Below are positions 8,060 through 16,043 of a stretch of DNA of 55,206 bases, piece by piece. Each line of letters opens with the position of its first letter. The first letter of the stretch is position 1. The DNA lies in the NCBI RefSeq assembly GCF_003481985.1, contig NZ_QUMD01000023.1, positions 1 through 55,206 on the forward strand. Direction: 5' to 3'. Origin of the DNA: Clostridium sp. OF09-36 (GTDB taxonomy: Bacteria > Bacillota > Clostridia > Lachnospirales > Lachnospiraceae). The notes beneath the pieces are model-generated. The model had not been told where the DNA came from and ran no database searches. It saw only the letters and a program-made list of their open reading frames with translations. The position numbers and the translations under genes were made by a program.

Positions 8060-8077
8060 AAAATAATGAATTATTTT
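8060..8077. promoter_or_regulatory. palindrome upstream of the XRE gene
   Basis: AAAATAATGAATTATTTT is a perfect 8+8 inverted repeat about 70 bp before the plus-strand XRE regulator. It could be that regulator's operator or part of its promoter. Confidence 0.4.
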
Positions 8078-8144
8078 AGTGCATAGTAGGAAGTATATAG
8101 ACATATCCAACGAGAAAGGGGAACAGTAAAATGTAACTGGGTGA

Positions 8145-8504
8145 ATGAATATGGCAAAAAGACCAGTAGAAAAATATGACTTCAAGGCTTTCGGGCAAGC
8201 AATAAAAGCAGCGCGGACAGCAAGAAAGGAGAGCCGCAAGAAAGTAAGCGACGAAATGTTTATTTCCCCTCGCTACCTTGCGAACATTGAGAATAACGGG
8301 CAACACCCAAGTCTGCAAATCTTTTTTGAGCTTATGCTCCGTTACGATATATCCGTAGACCAGTTCCTTTTAGAGAAGCCGGATACGAAAAATACGCAGC
8401 GTCGGCAGCTTGACACGTTGCTTGATACCATGAGCGATAAGGGAATACGGATTGTAACCGCAACGGCGAAAGAAATTAAGGAAGTTGAAAAAGAGGACAA
8501 ATGA
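8145..8504 (+). CDS. XRE-family transcriptional regulator
   Basis: A 119-residue Cro/C1-type protein: FGQAIKAARTARKESRKKVS, MFISPRYLANIENNGQHPSL and LMLRYDISVDQFL make up the HTH_3 domain at about 14-75, with a Lys/Glu-rich tail. Such a gene precedes mobC in Tn1549-type ICEs and probably controls the mobilisation genes. The start is uncertain (ATG at 8145 or 8151), with no strong RBS. It is divergent from sdpR. Confidence 0.85.
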   Translation: MNMAKRPVEKYDFKAFGQAIKAARTARKESRKKVSDEMFISPRYLANIENNGQHPSLQIFFELMLRYDISVDQFLLEKPDTKNTQRRQLDTLLDTMSDKGIRIVTATAKEIKEVEKEDK

Positions 8505-8640
8505 AAATGTCCGGCAAAATTGAATATGGATTTTAGGAAGCGTTGTAATCTTTTTTTGAGATTGCAGCGTTTTTCTTTTGGATAAGTTCGGCAAAATAGC
8601 TTTTTCTCCGTAGTGGGAAATAAGGACAGAAGAGATAAAA

Positions 8641-8747
8641 AACTTGAATAGCAAGCATAGGAAGCGGGTACCCACTTCCGTATTTTGCCCGTCCTGCGCT
8701 GCGGCAGCGTCGGCAAAATTGCTTGTTGGGAAGTGTCCCAAACCCTC
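8641..8747 (+). repeat. 107-bp repeat, copy A (upstream of mobC)
   Basis: The first ~42 bases and last ~30 bases match, in inverted orientation, the repeat at 15937-16043; the middle differs but total length is identical. It contains GGAAGCGGGTACCCACTTCC, nearly palindromic, and GGGAAGTGTCCC near the other end. Lying just upstream of mobC and the relaxase, it could include the ICE oriT. Mobile repeat or structured RNA are alternatives. Confidence 0.65.
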
Positions 8748-8770
8748 GGAATGGAAAGGAGCATTTACAC

Positions 8771-9100
8771 ATGGACGGAAGAAAAAGAACGGTGCAAATC
8801 AAGTTCAGAGTAACAGAAGCGGAACGAGATTTAATTCTTGAAAAAATGAAGCTCGTTCCCACCCGGAACATGGCGGCGTATCTTCGCAAGATTGCCATTG
8901 ACGGCTATATCATACAGGTAGACCATATCGACATAAAGGCAATGACAGCGGAGATACAGAAAATCGGCGTCAACGTCAATCAGATTGCAAAGCGCGTGAA
9001 CAGTACGGGCAGCGTCTACCAAGAGGACATAGAAGAAATAAAGGGGGTGCTTGCGGAAATATGGCGGTTACAAAGATTAAGCCTATTAAGGGAACGCTAA
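8771..9100 (+). CDS. mobC: MobC-like relaxosome accessory protein
   Basis: A 109-residue protein with an N-terminal ribbon-helix-helix (RTVQIKFRVTEAERDLILEKM), then RNMAAYLRKIAIDGY and the conserved NVNQIAKRVNSTGSVY segment of MobC proteins. It binds oriT and helps the relaxase nick. The start is ATG 8771, after AAAGGAG; the longer frame to 8723 runs through the repeat. Its 3' end overlaps the relaxase gene by 40 bp. Confidence 0.9.
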   Translation: MDGRKRTVQIKFRVTEAERDLILEKMKLVPTRNMAAYLRKIAIDGYIIQVDHIDIKAMTAEIQKIGVNVNQIAKRVNSTGSVYQEDIEEIKGVLAEIWRLQRLSLLRER

Positions 9101-10410
9101 ACAAAGCCCTTGACTATATCCAAAATCCGGCAAAGACCGATGAAAAAATGCTTGTGTCCTCCTTTGGCTGCTCCTATGAAACGGCAGACATTGAATTTAC
9201 ATTTACTTTGTCGCAGGCGTTGGATAAGGGCAACAACCTCGCCCACCATTTGATACAAGCCTTTGAGCCGGGAGAAGTCGATTACAGAGAAGCCCATGAA
9301 ATCGGGCGGCAGCTTGCCGACGCAGTAACCAAAGGTCAGCACGAATATGTTTTGACTACTCACATTGACAAGGGGCATATCCATAACCACATTATTTTTT
9401 GCGCGGTCAATTTCGTAGACCACCACAAGTACAATTCCAACAAGCGCAGCTATTACGGTATACGGAACATGAGCGATAAGCTGTGCCGGGAACATGGCTT
9501 ATCAGTTGTCCTTCCGAACCGGGGCAGCAAGGGAAAAAGCTATGCAGAGTACCAGGCAGAGAAAACAGGTACCAGTTGGAAAGGCAAGCTGAAAATTGCC
9601 GTGGACGCTCTCATTCCCCAAGTGTCAAGTTTTGAGGAATTGCTATCACGGTTAGAAGCGACGGGCTATGAGGTAAAACCGGGGAAATATATTTCCTGCC
9701 GCGCTCCCGGACAGGAACGGTTTACCCGCCTTAAAACTCTCGGCGCAGATTATACAGAGGAAGCTATCAGAGAACGGATAAGCGGCAAACGCGCCCGCGC
9801 TGCGAAAGCTCCCCGCGCAGATCGTGGCGGCGTTAGTCTGCTCATTGATATTCAGAACAGTATCAAGGCGCAGGAAAGCCGGGGCTATGAGCAATGGGCA
9901 AAAATCCATAATCTGAAACAGGCAGCGAAAACCATGAATTTCTTGACAGAACATAAGATTGAACAGCACGCAGAATTGACCGCGAAAATCACGGAAGTTA
10001 CCAAAGCAAGCGAACAGGCAGCGGACAGCTTGAAAGAGGTTGAAAAGCGGCTTACCGATATGACGCTGCTTATTAAGAATATCACTACCTATCAAAAGAC
10101 AAAGCCCGCCTATGCTTCATACCGCAAGGTAAAGGATAAAGACAAATACCGGGCAGCCCATGAGAGCGATATTATTCTCTATGAAGCAGCGGCAAAGGCA
10201 ATTAAGGCGGCGGGGATAACCAAGCTACCAAGTCTTGCCGCCCTGCAAGCAGAGTACGCAGCACTTCAAGAGCAGAAAGAAGCCCTGTATGCCGACTATG
10301 GGAAGCTGAAAAAGCAGGTCAAGGAATACGACGTTATCAAGAAGAATATCGACAGTATTTTGAAAGTGGAACGTCAGCCAGAACGGACAAAGGGAACAGA
10401 GCGCGGATAA
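9061..10410 (+). CDS. ICE relaxase, MOBP/VirD2-like
   Basis: A 449-residue relaxase that nicks oriT and pilots the strand into the recipient. The catalytic Tyr is probably in LDYIQNP (about 18), and the metal-binding motif III is HIDKGHIHNHIIF at about 100-112. SNKRSYYGIRNMSDKLC follows. The C-terminal half (from about 270) is charged and coiled-coil. It overlaps mobC. It lies on plus while most of the transfer operon lies on minus, as in Tn1549 relatives. Confidence 0.92.
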   Translation: MAVTKIKPIKGTLNKALDYIQNPAKTDEKMLVSSFGCSYETADIEFTFTLSQALDKGNNLAHHLIQAFEPGEVDYREAHEIGRQLADAVTKGQHEYVLTTHIDKGHIHNHIIFCAVNFVDHHKYNSNKRSYYGIRNMSDKLCREHGLSVVLPNRGSKGKSYAEYQAEKTGTSWKGKLKIAVDALIPQVSSFEELLSRLEATGYEVKPGKYISCRAPGQERFTRLKTLGADYTEEAIRERISGKRARAAKAPRADRGGVSLLIDIQNSIKAQESRGYEQWAKIHNLKQAAKTMNFLTEHKIEQHAELTAKITEVTKASEQAADSLKEVEKRLTDMTLLIKNITTYQKTKPAYASYRKVKDKDKYRAAHESDIILYEAAAKAIKAAGITKLPSLAALQAEYAALQEQKEALYADYGKLKKQVKEYDVIKKNIDSILKVERQPERTKGTERG

Positions 10411-10427
10411 ATGAACACAAAAAAAGA

Positions 10428-10470
10428 ACGGACGCGGCAGCCGGTATGTTGGCCACCGCGCCCGTTTTCT
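10428..10470 (+). terminator. terminator after the relaxase gene
   Basis: ACGGACGCGG pairs with CCGCGCCCGT (one mismatch) and is followed by TTTTCTCT. It starts 18 bp after the relaxase stop codon. Confidence 0.75.
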
Positions 10471-10492
10471 CTATGGGTGCAAATTATTTTTT

Positions 10493-10604
10493 GTTACGCA
10501 GTAGAACCGCGATTTTAAGGGAATAGGTATTAAGATATTACCGCCCTTCAAAACGGCTGTCAGAGCCGCATAAAACAAGGCTTTTTTCGCCCCTACTGCG
10601 TAAC
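10493..10604. repeat. 112-bp repeat with 12-bp inverted ends, copy 1
   Basis: It starts GTTACGCAGTAG and ends CTACTGCGTAAC. A second 112-bp copy in the same orientation lies at 49226-49337. The ends are nearly identical and the centre has diverged. There is no obvious target duplication. The stop codon of the VLP gene (10593) is supplied by the right inverted end. It is MITE-like or a structured element. Confidence 0.75.
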
Positions 10605-10958
10605 AAGAGCGCGTCTTTTCCTCATGCGCTCGGCTGCCTGTCTGCGGGTAATCCGCTTCCGGCAATCCGGGCAGTATTTGACGCTGTTTGAAGTAGATAC
10701 AAAGAACGTGCCGCACTCGGTACATTTCTTTCTGTCCTCGGTCTGATTGAGTTCTGCATACAGGAGCTTGTCGGCGGGAAGTACGGCAATCCGAAACCAC
10801 TTGCAGAGCAGCGAATAGGAAATGAGCTGCGGGCATACGCAAGTGTCCCCGTCGTCCAGTAAGATACAGTTGCCGTTATCGCAGTTGCAGCACTCCCGGC
10901 GTACAAGGGTATTGACTTTCCGGCTTTGGGGCGGCGTCAGCCGCTTAATCCCAGTCAT
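10593..10958 (-). CDS. cysteine-rich VLP protein
   Basis: A 121-residue protein with two Cys clusters: RRECCNCDNGNCILLDDG plus CVCPQ at about 20-44, and CTECGTFF with YCPDC at about 79-99, the latter a zinc ribbon. It matches the Cys_rich_VLP family of Tn1549-like elements, of unknown function. The C-terminus is Arg-rich. Its last codons and stop lie in the terminal inverted repeat of the 112-bp element. Confidence 0.85.
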   Translation of the reverse strand: MTGIKRLTPPQSRKVNTLVRRECCNCDNGNCILLDDGDTCVCPQLISYSLLCKWFRIAVLPADKLLYAELNQTEDRKKCTECGTFFVSTSNSVKYCPDCRKRITRRQAAERMRKRRALVTQ

Positions 10959-11161
10959 ACTTCATCAGCGGCGTAAATGGGAAGCCCCGCAAACTCCGCT
11001 TCGGTCATGGCTTCCACTTTGGAAAGGGTGCGCTTTGCAAGCTCTCGCATATCCTCGTCCATGAAAGGCAGCGCGGCGGTCATGTTCTCTACAAGCTGCG
11101 CTTTGCTTCCCTCGTGGTAAATGCTTAAAAGGTTTGTTTCCTCAACAGTCAATCTATTCAT
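10955..11161 (-). CDS. transposon-transfer assisting protein (TTRAP-like)
   Basis: A 68-residue acidic protein (NRLTVEETNLLSIYH at the N-terminus, LSKVEAMTEAEFAGLPIY near the C-terminus), resembling the TTRAP family found in conjugative transposons. The start at 11161 is preferred since GGAGG lies 7 bases upstream; the earlier ATG sits almost on the RBS. It overlaps the preceding and following genes by 4 bp or less, so it is part of a tight operon. Confidence 0.75.
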   Translation of the reverse strand: MNRLTVEETNLLSIYHEGSKAQLVENMTAALPFMDEDMRELAKRTLSKVEAMTEAEFAGLPIYAADEV

Positions 11162-11163
11162 GC

Positions 11164-12117
11164 TCATACCTCCAAATCGTGATTTTTTGCTTTTGTCGTC
11201 GTCTTTTTAGGGGCTGTCTTTGTCTTATCTGCTTTTAGCTGCGCCCGGACAGAGGGGCGTGGCTTTTTAATCTCTTTGTCCCGGTTCTCTCCTTTGTCAA
11301 TCAGCGCATACGTCCCATGTCTGCCCTCGATTTTGGAAAAGGAAAGGGTCTTGTAGGGCAGCATGGAGAAAAGGCGGTCAATGTCCTTTGTGTTCGCAAG
11401 CTGCATGAACGCCGGGGAAAGCTCCACCATGAAATGGGTCTTGTTCGGGCTGTTCGGTGTGTCATTCCGCTTCATTTCCCGCACAATGCGCCGCGCTTCC
11501 GTTTCAATCAGTCCGTCATGCAGCGTGGCGATATGTGCCTTAAAATCTCCCGGTAGAAGCTGCTCCCTGTTGCGGTGTTCCTCCCGTAAGAGCCATTTAA
11601 GCGCGTCCGGGTCGTTGGGTAGGGCTTCAAAGCGTTCAAACTTCCCAAGCTGCGGGTCTGGACTTCCGTTGAAATACTGTCCGGCGGGTATCGTCTGCTC
11701 CCCGCGCTCATAAATCAGCTTGACCGTATCGGCGGGCAGCCCCTTTTCCTTGACGCGCTCATAATGGCGGGAATAGTCAAGCTCATACAGATTGCCCTTG
11801 ATTTTTCCATGCTCCCTGTCTGTCAGCTCGATTGCATAGGCAAGAATACGGTCGCTTGTCTGCTCCATGTAGAAACGCCAGGTGTTATGGGGCGCGGTGT
11901 CCTTTAGGAATACGTCGCGCTCCCGAAAGCAATGCGTCCCGGACGGTCGGCAAAACCATAAGAGGGTCTTGTCCTCTTTACTCGCATTTGCCGCCGCCCT
12001 TGCGATAATCTCCCTGTCAATGTCAAAATCGCTCTGATAAAATCCTGTATTCTGCTTTAATATCGCATGGAGAGAAGCAAGTACGTCCACATTTTCAAAT
12101 TTATTCTGTTTCGGCAT
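11164..12117 (-). CDS. conserved ICE protein of unknown function
   Basis: A 317-residue, soluble, highly charged protein. It contains WFCRPSGTHCFRERDVFL near 55-72 and a Lys-rich tail whose PSVRAQLKADK repeat is shared with the next gene's C-terminus. I do not recognise a catalytic motif. It lies between the YodL/DUF4316 protein and the TTRAP protein, in the minus-strand operon whose first gene is the antirestriction fusion. Confidence 0.7.
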   Translation of the reverse strand: MPKQNKFENVDVLASLHAILKQNTGFYQSDFDIDREIIARAAANASKEDKTLLWFCRPSGTHCFRERDVFLKDTAPHNTWRFYMEQTSDRILAYAIELTDREHGKIKGNLYELDYSRHYERVKEKGLPADTVKLIYERGEQTIPAGQYFNGSPDPQLGKFERFEALPNDPDALKWLLREEHRNREQLLPGDFKAHIATLHDGLIETEARRIVREMKRNDTPNSPNKTHFMVELSPAFMQLANTKDIDRLFSMLPYKTLSFSKIEGRHGTYALIDKGENRDKEIKKPRPSVRAQLKADKTKTAPKKTTTKAKNHDLEV

Positions 12118-12120
12118 GGG

Positions 12121-12822
12121 TCAGCTCCTTTCCAAGTCCTGTGACTTCTGCTTTGTGTTCTTCTTTTTCCCCGTCCGTTCCTTGTCAGCTTTAAGCTGCG
12201 CCCGGATAGAGGGCTTTTCTTTGCCGCGTTCTTTGTCTGCCTTAATCGCTTCTGCAAGGTCAACAAGGGAAATCTGTTCCCCGGCTTTTACCTTTGCTTC
12301 CAGTTCGTCAACCGTAGGGGTGTTGTTGATGATACCGTCAAAGTTGTTGTCGTTCTGCTCGATTGTGTCCTCGACGTGCTTTAGCGGGTTTATCTTTTCC
12401 GGCTGTTGTGTCTGCTCCTGCAAAAACTCCGGCACTTCCTTGTAGCCGAAACTATCTACATAATGCGCCGCGTCCTGTCCGTTCTGATGAAGCACTACCA
12501 CGTCGGAAACGGAAAGGCTGTGTCCCTTAAAATCTTTCGGGTGTTCGATATTGAAACGGGTGTAAATATCTTCAAGGGAAGTACCCGGCGTAAGCTCTGC
12601 GGAATAGACAAGCTCATAGTTTGCCTTATCAACCACATTTCCCGCCGCCTGCAGGCGGTTGTAAGGCTCAAAGCGGAAGTCCCGCGTTTCGTCCCCTTGC
12701 TTTAGCTGATAAATGGAAAAGGTGTCTTTGTCGGCTTCGGCTTCCTGCGCCTTTGCATATAGCTCCTTTACTTCTCCCTGCGTCAGCTCTCCGGCGTTCA
12801 GCCGCCCATGAGTTCCCGGCAT
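12121..12822 (-). CDS. YodL / DUF4316 domain protein
   Basis: A 233-residue protein. Residues about 34-133 match YodL (FSIYQLKQGDETRDFRFEPY, then SLSVSDVVVLHQNG and HYVDSFGYKEVPEF). Residues about 140-195 match DUF4316 (NPLKHVEDTIEQNDNNFDGI). A PSIRAQLKADK tail follows. These domains accompany antirestriction proteins in Tn1549-type ICEs; their activity is unknown. It overlaps the end of the large antirestriction gene by 25 bp. Confidence 0.85.
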   Translation of the reverse strand: MPGTHGRLNAGELTQGEVKELYAKAQEAEADKDTFSIYQLKQGDETRDFRFEPYNRLQAAGNVVDKANYELVYSAELTPGTSLEDIYTRFNIEHPKDFKGHSLSVSDVVVLHQNGQDAAHYVDSFGYKEVPEFLQEQTQQPEKINPLKHVEDTIEQNDNNFDGIINNTPTVDELEAKVKAGEQISLVDLAEAIKADKERGKEKPSIRAQLKADKERTGKKKNTKQKSQDLERS

Positions 12823-15800
12823 TTTGCAAGGCTGCCGATATACAGCACGTCCCCGATTTTTGCCCTGCCGTTTTCCTGCGGGAGATAGGCTTGCAAGAAA
12901 AAGCGGTCGTTGTCGCCCGTTGTGCGGGGGTTGGCTTCAATCTTGTAAATGTACTCCGGCATGGCGGCTTTCTCCCTCGGCGCGTCCTGCACCTGTTCCT
13001 TTTGCAGTTCTGCGATATGTTCATCAATGCTGTTGATGATTTCCGCTGCGGTGCTGCGGATTGTTTCAAGAGAGCTTTTCAGTTCGGTAAGCTCCCGTCC
13101 GGCACTCCACCCGGCAACATACCCAAAGGAATAATCAGAGGTATCAAGCCCGTAATGCTGGCACACGGTATAGGCGATACTTTCTGCCTGTACCTCACGG
13201 GTGCGGCGGTCGGGTCTGTTCTCCAAGTCCTCTAAAGGGGCGTTTAGGTCAATGTCGTGCAGCTTCGCATGGGCGATTTCATGGATAAGTGTCTTTAAGG
13301 TTTGCAGCTCGCTCATGCCCTCATCAAGGGCAATACGCTTGTCCTCCAAGTGGTAGTAACCATGTGCGCCGCCCTCGATTTTTTCAAAGCCAACAGGAAC
13401 AGGAGAAGTCTTTTCAAGGGCAGCGAAAACCTCCTTGTAATGCTCCACGTCCCCGGTCAGCATATTTACGGCAATATCGGGGATTTCCCTGCCCTCGGTC
13501 TGCGATACGTCAAAGACCGATACCACCTTAAAGGCGGGGATTGTGATTTCCTTTTCCTCGGTTACGGGCTTTCCGTCTTTGCCGATAATGGCTTTCTGTG
13601 TCTGCGGGTCGATTTTCTCCATTTCTTTTTTAATCTTGAACGGCGACGGGGCAAGGATTTTGATACCCTTTTGTCCTTTCATCACGTTTCGTCCAAAGTT
13701 ATTTTTCCATGCGGAAAATCCGGCGATAAGGGAAGCGTCGGGCTTTTGCATGGCGATCAGCAGCGTATTGTTAAAGCTGTAATTATGAAACTTTGACATG
13801 ACGCGCAGATATTCCTTGTAACGCTCGCTGTCGAACAGTTCCGTAATGCCTTGCTCCAAGCGGTCGGTTATCTCTTTGAGCTTTTCGGCGGGCTTCTCGG
13901 AAGTTAAGACAATGGGGATAACCGGGCGCGGCTCCTGCGGCGTTGCTTCGGGAACAGTCGCCTGTACTGCCGGGGCTGCGTCCAGTTCGACGGTTGGCTG
14001 CGGGTAGCTCATAATGCGGTAGTCCTCCGGCACATCGCGCCCCTCAAAGTGCTGCTCCCATGCGTCGCCGCTTTCCACAAGGTAGCCGTATTCCGTAAAG
14101 CTGCCTTTTTCCTGTGCGGCGGCGTTTCGTCCAAAGGCGATAAGGTCAATGCTGTTTTTCCATTCAGCGGGCATTTGCACCATGCCGGATTTGTTAAGGT
14201 AATAATCGCCCAATTCGCGGAGATTATGTACTTCGGGGATATGCACGAAAAAGTCCTCGTTATAGGTAAAGTCAATGAGCTGCCCGATATTCTCAAAACC
14301 ATTCCTGCGCTGCGTGGCGGCGTTCAGCGCGGTAATCCCGGAAGCGTCAAGGGTTTCCAGTCGTGCCGCAAGGAAATTCAGCTCGTCCACCTGTGCCGCG
14401 CATACCATGTCATACGGCAGGGCAATGTGTCTGTCCTCCCGGTCAGAGTAGCCGTGAATGAAAAATTCCTGCGGATTGTCTGCGGTAATGCCGACGCTTT
14501 GCATGGCTTCGTGAAGTTCTTCCTTTGTGGCGGGCATGGATAACCAGCAGCCGCCCGGTTCTCCCGTTTCAAAACGGGTGCGGCTGTCAATAAGGATTGC
14601 AAACTGTTCCGTATCCTGTCCCGGTTCGGTTCTCGGTGCAGCGGCGGGAATGTCGGCAGCGGGCTGCTTGATTTCCTCGCCCTCTACGGTATAGCCCGGT
14701 AAGAGCTGCCCGTTTACCTTAAACTGTTCCGCGTATTCCGGCGGGATAGCCGGGGAGATTTCCGTAAAAAGTTTTTCATACGCCTTGATACGCCCATTCA
14801 GATATTTTTCCATAGCCGCCCGGTCAGCAAATACCTTTCTGTCCTGTCCGGCGATTTTCGCCTGTCCGTACCCGTGGGGGCTGTTGGTGTAGATGTTCCA
14901 AGACAGCGTATAGGAATACGGGATAGATTTCTGTGCTGCCTTGTCGTAGCGGGTATTTTCATACACATGGTAGCTCATTTTATATACCCGGTTGCTGATG
15001 GTGTGGCGGTCGTTGTCCTCGTCCTGCCACTTGTTCGCCGTATGCTTCACTTCGGGTATTCTCGCATACTCAATCGCCTTGTCAAATAGCAGGGTCTTTC
15101 CTGCCTGTTCCTCCCATGCGGAAGCCTGTACTTTCAGATTTTCAAAAACAGTCTGCTCCGCAGCCGCGCTTTCCTCCCGCAGCTTCACAAGCTCGGCAAG
15201 AGGTAAGGCGGTCAGCGGGGAAATATCCGCGCCTTTCGTGTCAAAATAGATACCGCGCTCAATCTTCATCTTGTCGGCGGCTTCCAGTCTGTCATGGTCG
15301 TATGAGGAATAACCTGTTTTCCATTCGTCCATTTGCTCGCTCCTTTCTTTTTCAATCATGCGGTGCATAAGCTCGTAGTCCTCAATACTCATGCTCCCGT
15401 CAAATACATAAGGGTCAAAATCTTCCCCGTCCCGGTAGGGCTTTTCGGAAAAGGGAAGCCCCGCTGCATGGGCGGCGGCTTTTGCTTCCTCGATAAGCTC
15501 CGGGGGAAGTCTGTCGTCGTGGGCTTCGATAAATCCGGCAACGTCATTTGTGCCGTTTTTGTAGTGGTGGCGCACTCCGGCGGTCAGCTCGTCAAGGCTC
15601 ATATTCTCGCCTAAATGCCCGCAGTAGTAGCCGTTTAGAATAACGGCGGCGGGGTCAGCCGCCTTGATTTCCTCTAACCGGCTCCTGTCAAACGGTTCTA
15701 AAGTACCGTCCACTTCAAGATGAAACAGCTCGGCGTTCCATGAACGTCCCTCTTTCCAAAATGCTACCCATGCAATACCGTCCCTAAGTTCCTCTTGATA

Positions 15801-15830
15801 GTCCTTTACGCTGTCGCGCAAACTTGCCAT
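12798..15830 (-). CDS. antirestriction fusion: ArdA-like, ArdC-like and zinc-peptidase domains
   Basis: A 1010-residue multidomain protein. Residues about 1-110 are an unassigned N-terminal domain. Around 415-620 lies an ArdA-like domain (GGCWLSMPATKEELHEAMQ, GYSDRE, NFLAARL), a DNA mimic that blocks type I restriction. Around 645-720 is an ArdC N-terminal-type ssDNA-binding domain (YSFNNTLLIAMQKP, GFSAWKNNFGRNVMKGQKGI). Around 835-850 is a zinc metallopeptidase motif, TLIHEIAHAKLH. It has a strong RBS (GGAGG, 8 bases). It would act early in the recipient to protect entering DNA. It is the first gene of its operon. Confidence 0.85.
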   Translation of the reverse strand: MASLRDSVKDYQEELRDGIAWVAFWKEGRSWNAELFHLEVDGTLEPFDRSRLEEIKAADPAAVILNGYYCGHLGENMSLDELTAGVRHHYKNGTNDVAGFIEAHDDRLPPELIEEAKAAAHAAGLPFSEKPYRDGEDFDPYVFDGSMSIEDYELMHRMIEKERSEQMDEWKTGYSSYDHDRLEAADKMKIERGIYFDTKGADISPLTALPLAELVKLREESAAAEQTVFENLKVQASAWEEQAGKTLLFDKAIEYARIPEVKHTANKWQDEDNDRHTISNRVYKMSYHVYENTRYDKAAQKSIPYSYTLSWNIYTNSPHGYGQAKIAGQDRKVFADRAAMEKYLNGRIKAYEKLFTEISPAIPPEYAEQFKVNGQLLPGYTVEGEEIKQPAADIPAAAPRTEPGQDTEQFAILIDSRTRFETGEPGGCWLSMPATKEELHEAMQSVGITADNPQEFFIHGYSDREDRHIALPYDMVCAAQVDELNFLAARLETLDASGITALNAATQRRNGFENIGQLIDFTYNEDFFVHIPEVHNLRELGDYYLNKSGMVQMPAEWKNSIDLIAFGRNAAAQEKGSFTEYGYLVESGDAWEQHFEGRDVPEDYRIMSYPQPTVELDAAPAVQATVPEATPQEPRPVIPIVLTSEKPAEKLKEITDRLEQGITELFDSERYKEYLRVMSKFHNYSFNNTLLIAMQKPDASLIAGFSAWKNNFGRNVMKGQKGIKILAPSPFKIKKEMEKIDPQTQKAIIGKDGKPVTEEKEITIPAFKVVSVFDVSQTEGREIPDIAVNMLTGDVEHYKEVFAALEKTSPVPVGFEKIEGGAHGYYHLEDKRIALDEGMSELQTLKTLIHEIAHAKLHDIDLNAPLEDLENRPDRRTREVQAESIAYTVCQHYGLDTSDYSFGYVAGWSAGRELTELKSSLETIRSTAAEIINSIDEHIAELQKEQVQDAPREKAAMPEYIYKIEANPRTTGDNDRFFLQAYLPQENGRAKIGDVLYIGSLAKCRELMGG

Positions 15831-15936
15831 GTGTAAAACCTCCTTTCGCGTATGGCAGCGCGGACGCTGCGTTTGTGGTTACATAGTCCTACTACGGTGC
15901 GCCCGCATTTCTGCCAAAGATTTTTGAGGATTTTTA

Positions 15937-16043
15937 GAGGGTTTGGGAAACTTCCCAACAAGCAAAATCCCCGCCAAGCTCGGTTAGAGTGGCAGGGATT
16001 TTACGGAAGTGGGTACCCGCTTCCTATGCTTGCTATTCAAGTT
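15937..16043 (-). repeat. 107-bp repeat, copy B (at the end of topB)
   Basis: Inverted relative to copy A (8641-8747), same length, with conserved ends and a diverged centre. The stop codon of the topoisomerase gene lies inside it. It is flanked by the antirestriction gene's upstream region (15831-15936), in which I see nothing else. Confidence 0.65.

Noticed and set aside
8723..8770. N-terminal extension of MobC
   Set aside because: It is read from the 107-bp repeat and has no RBS, while ATG 8771 has one.
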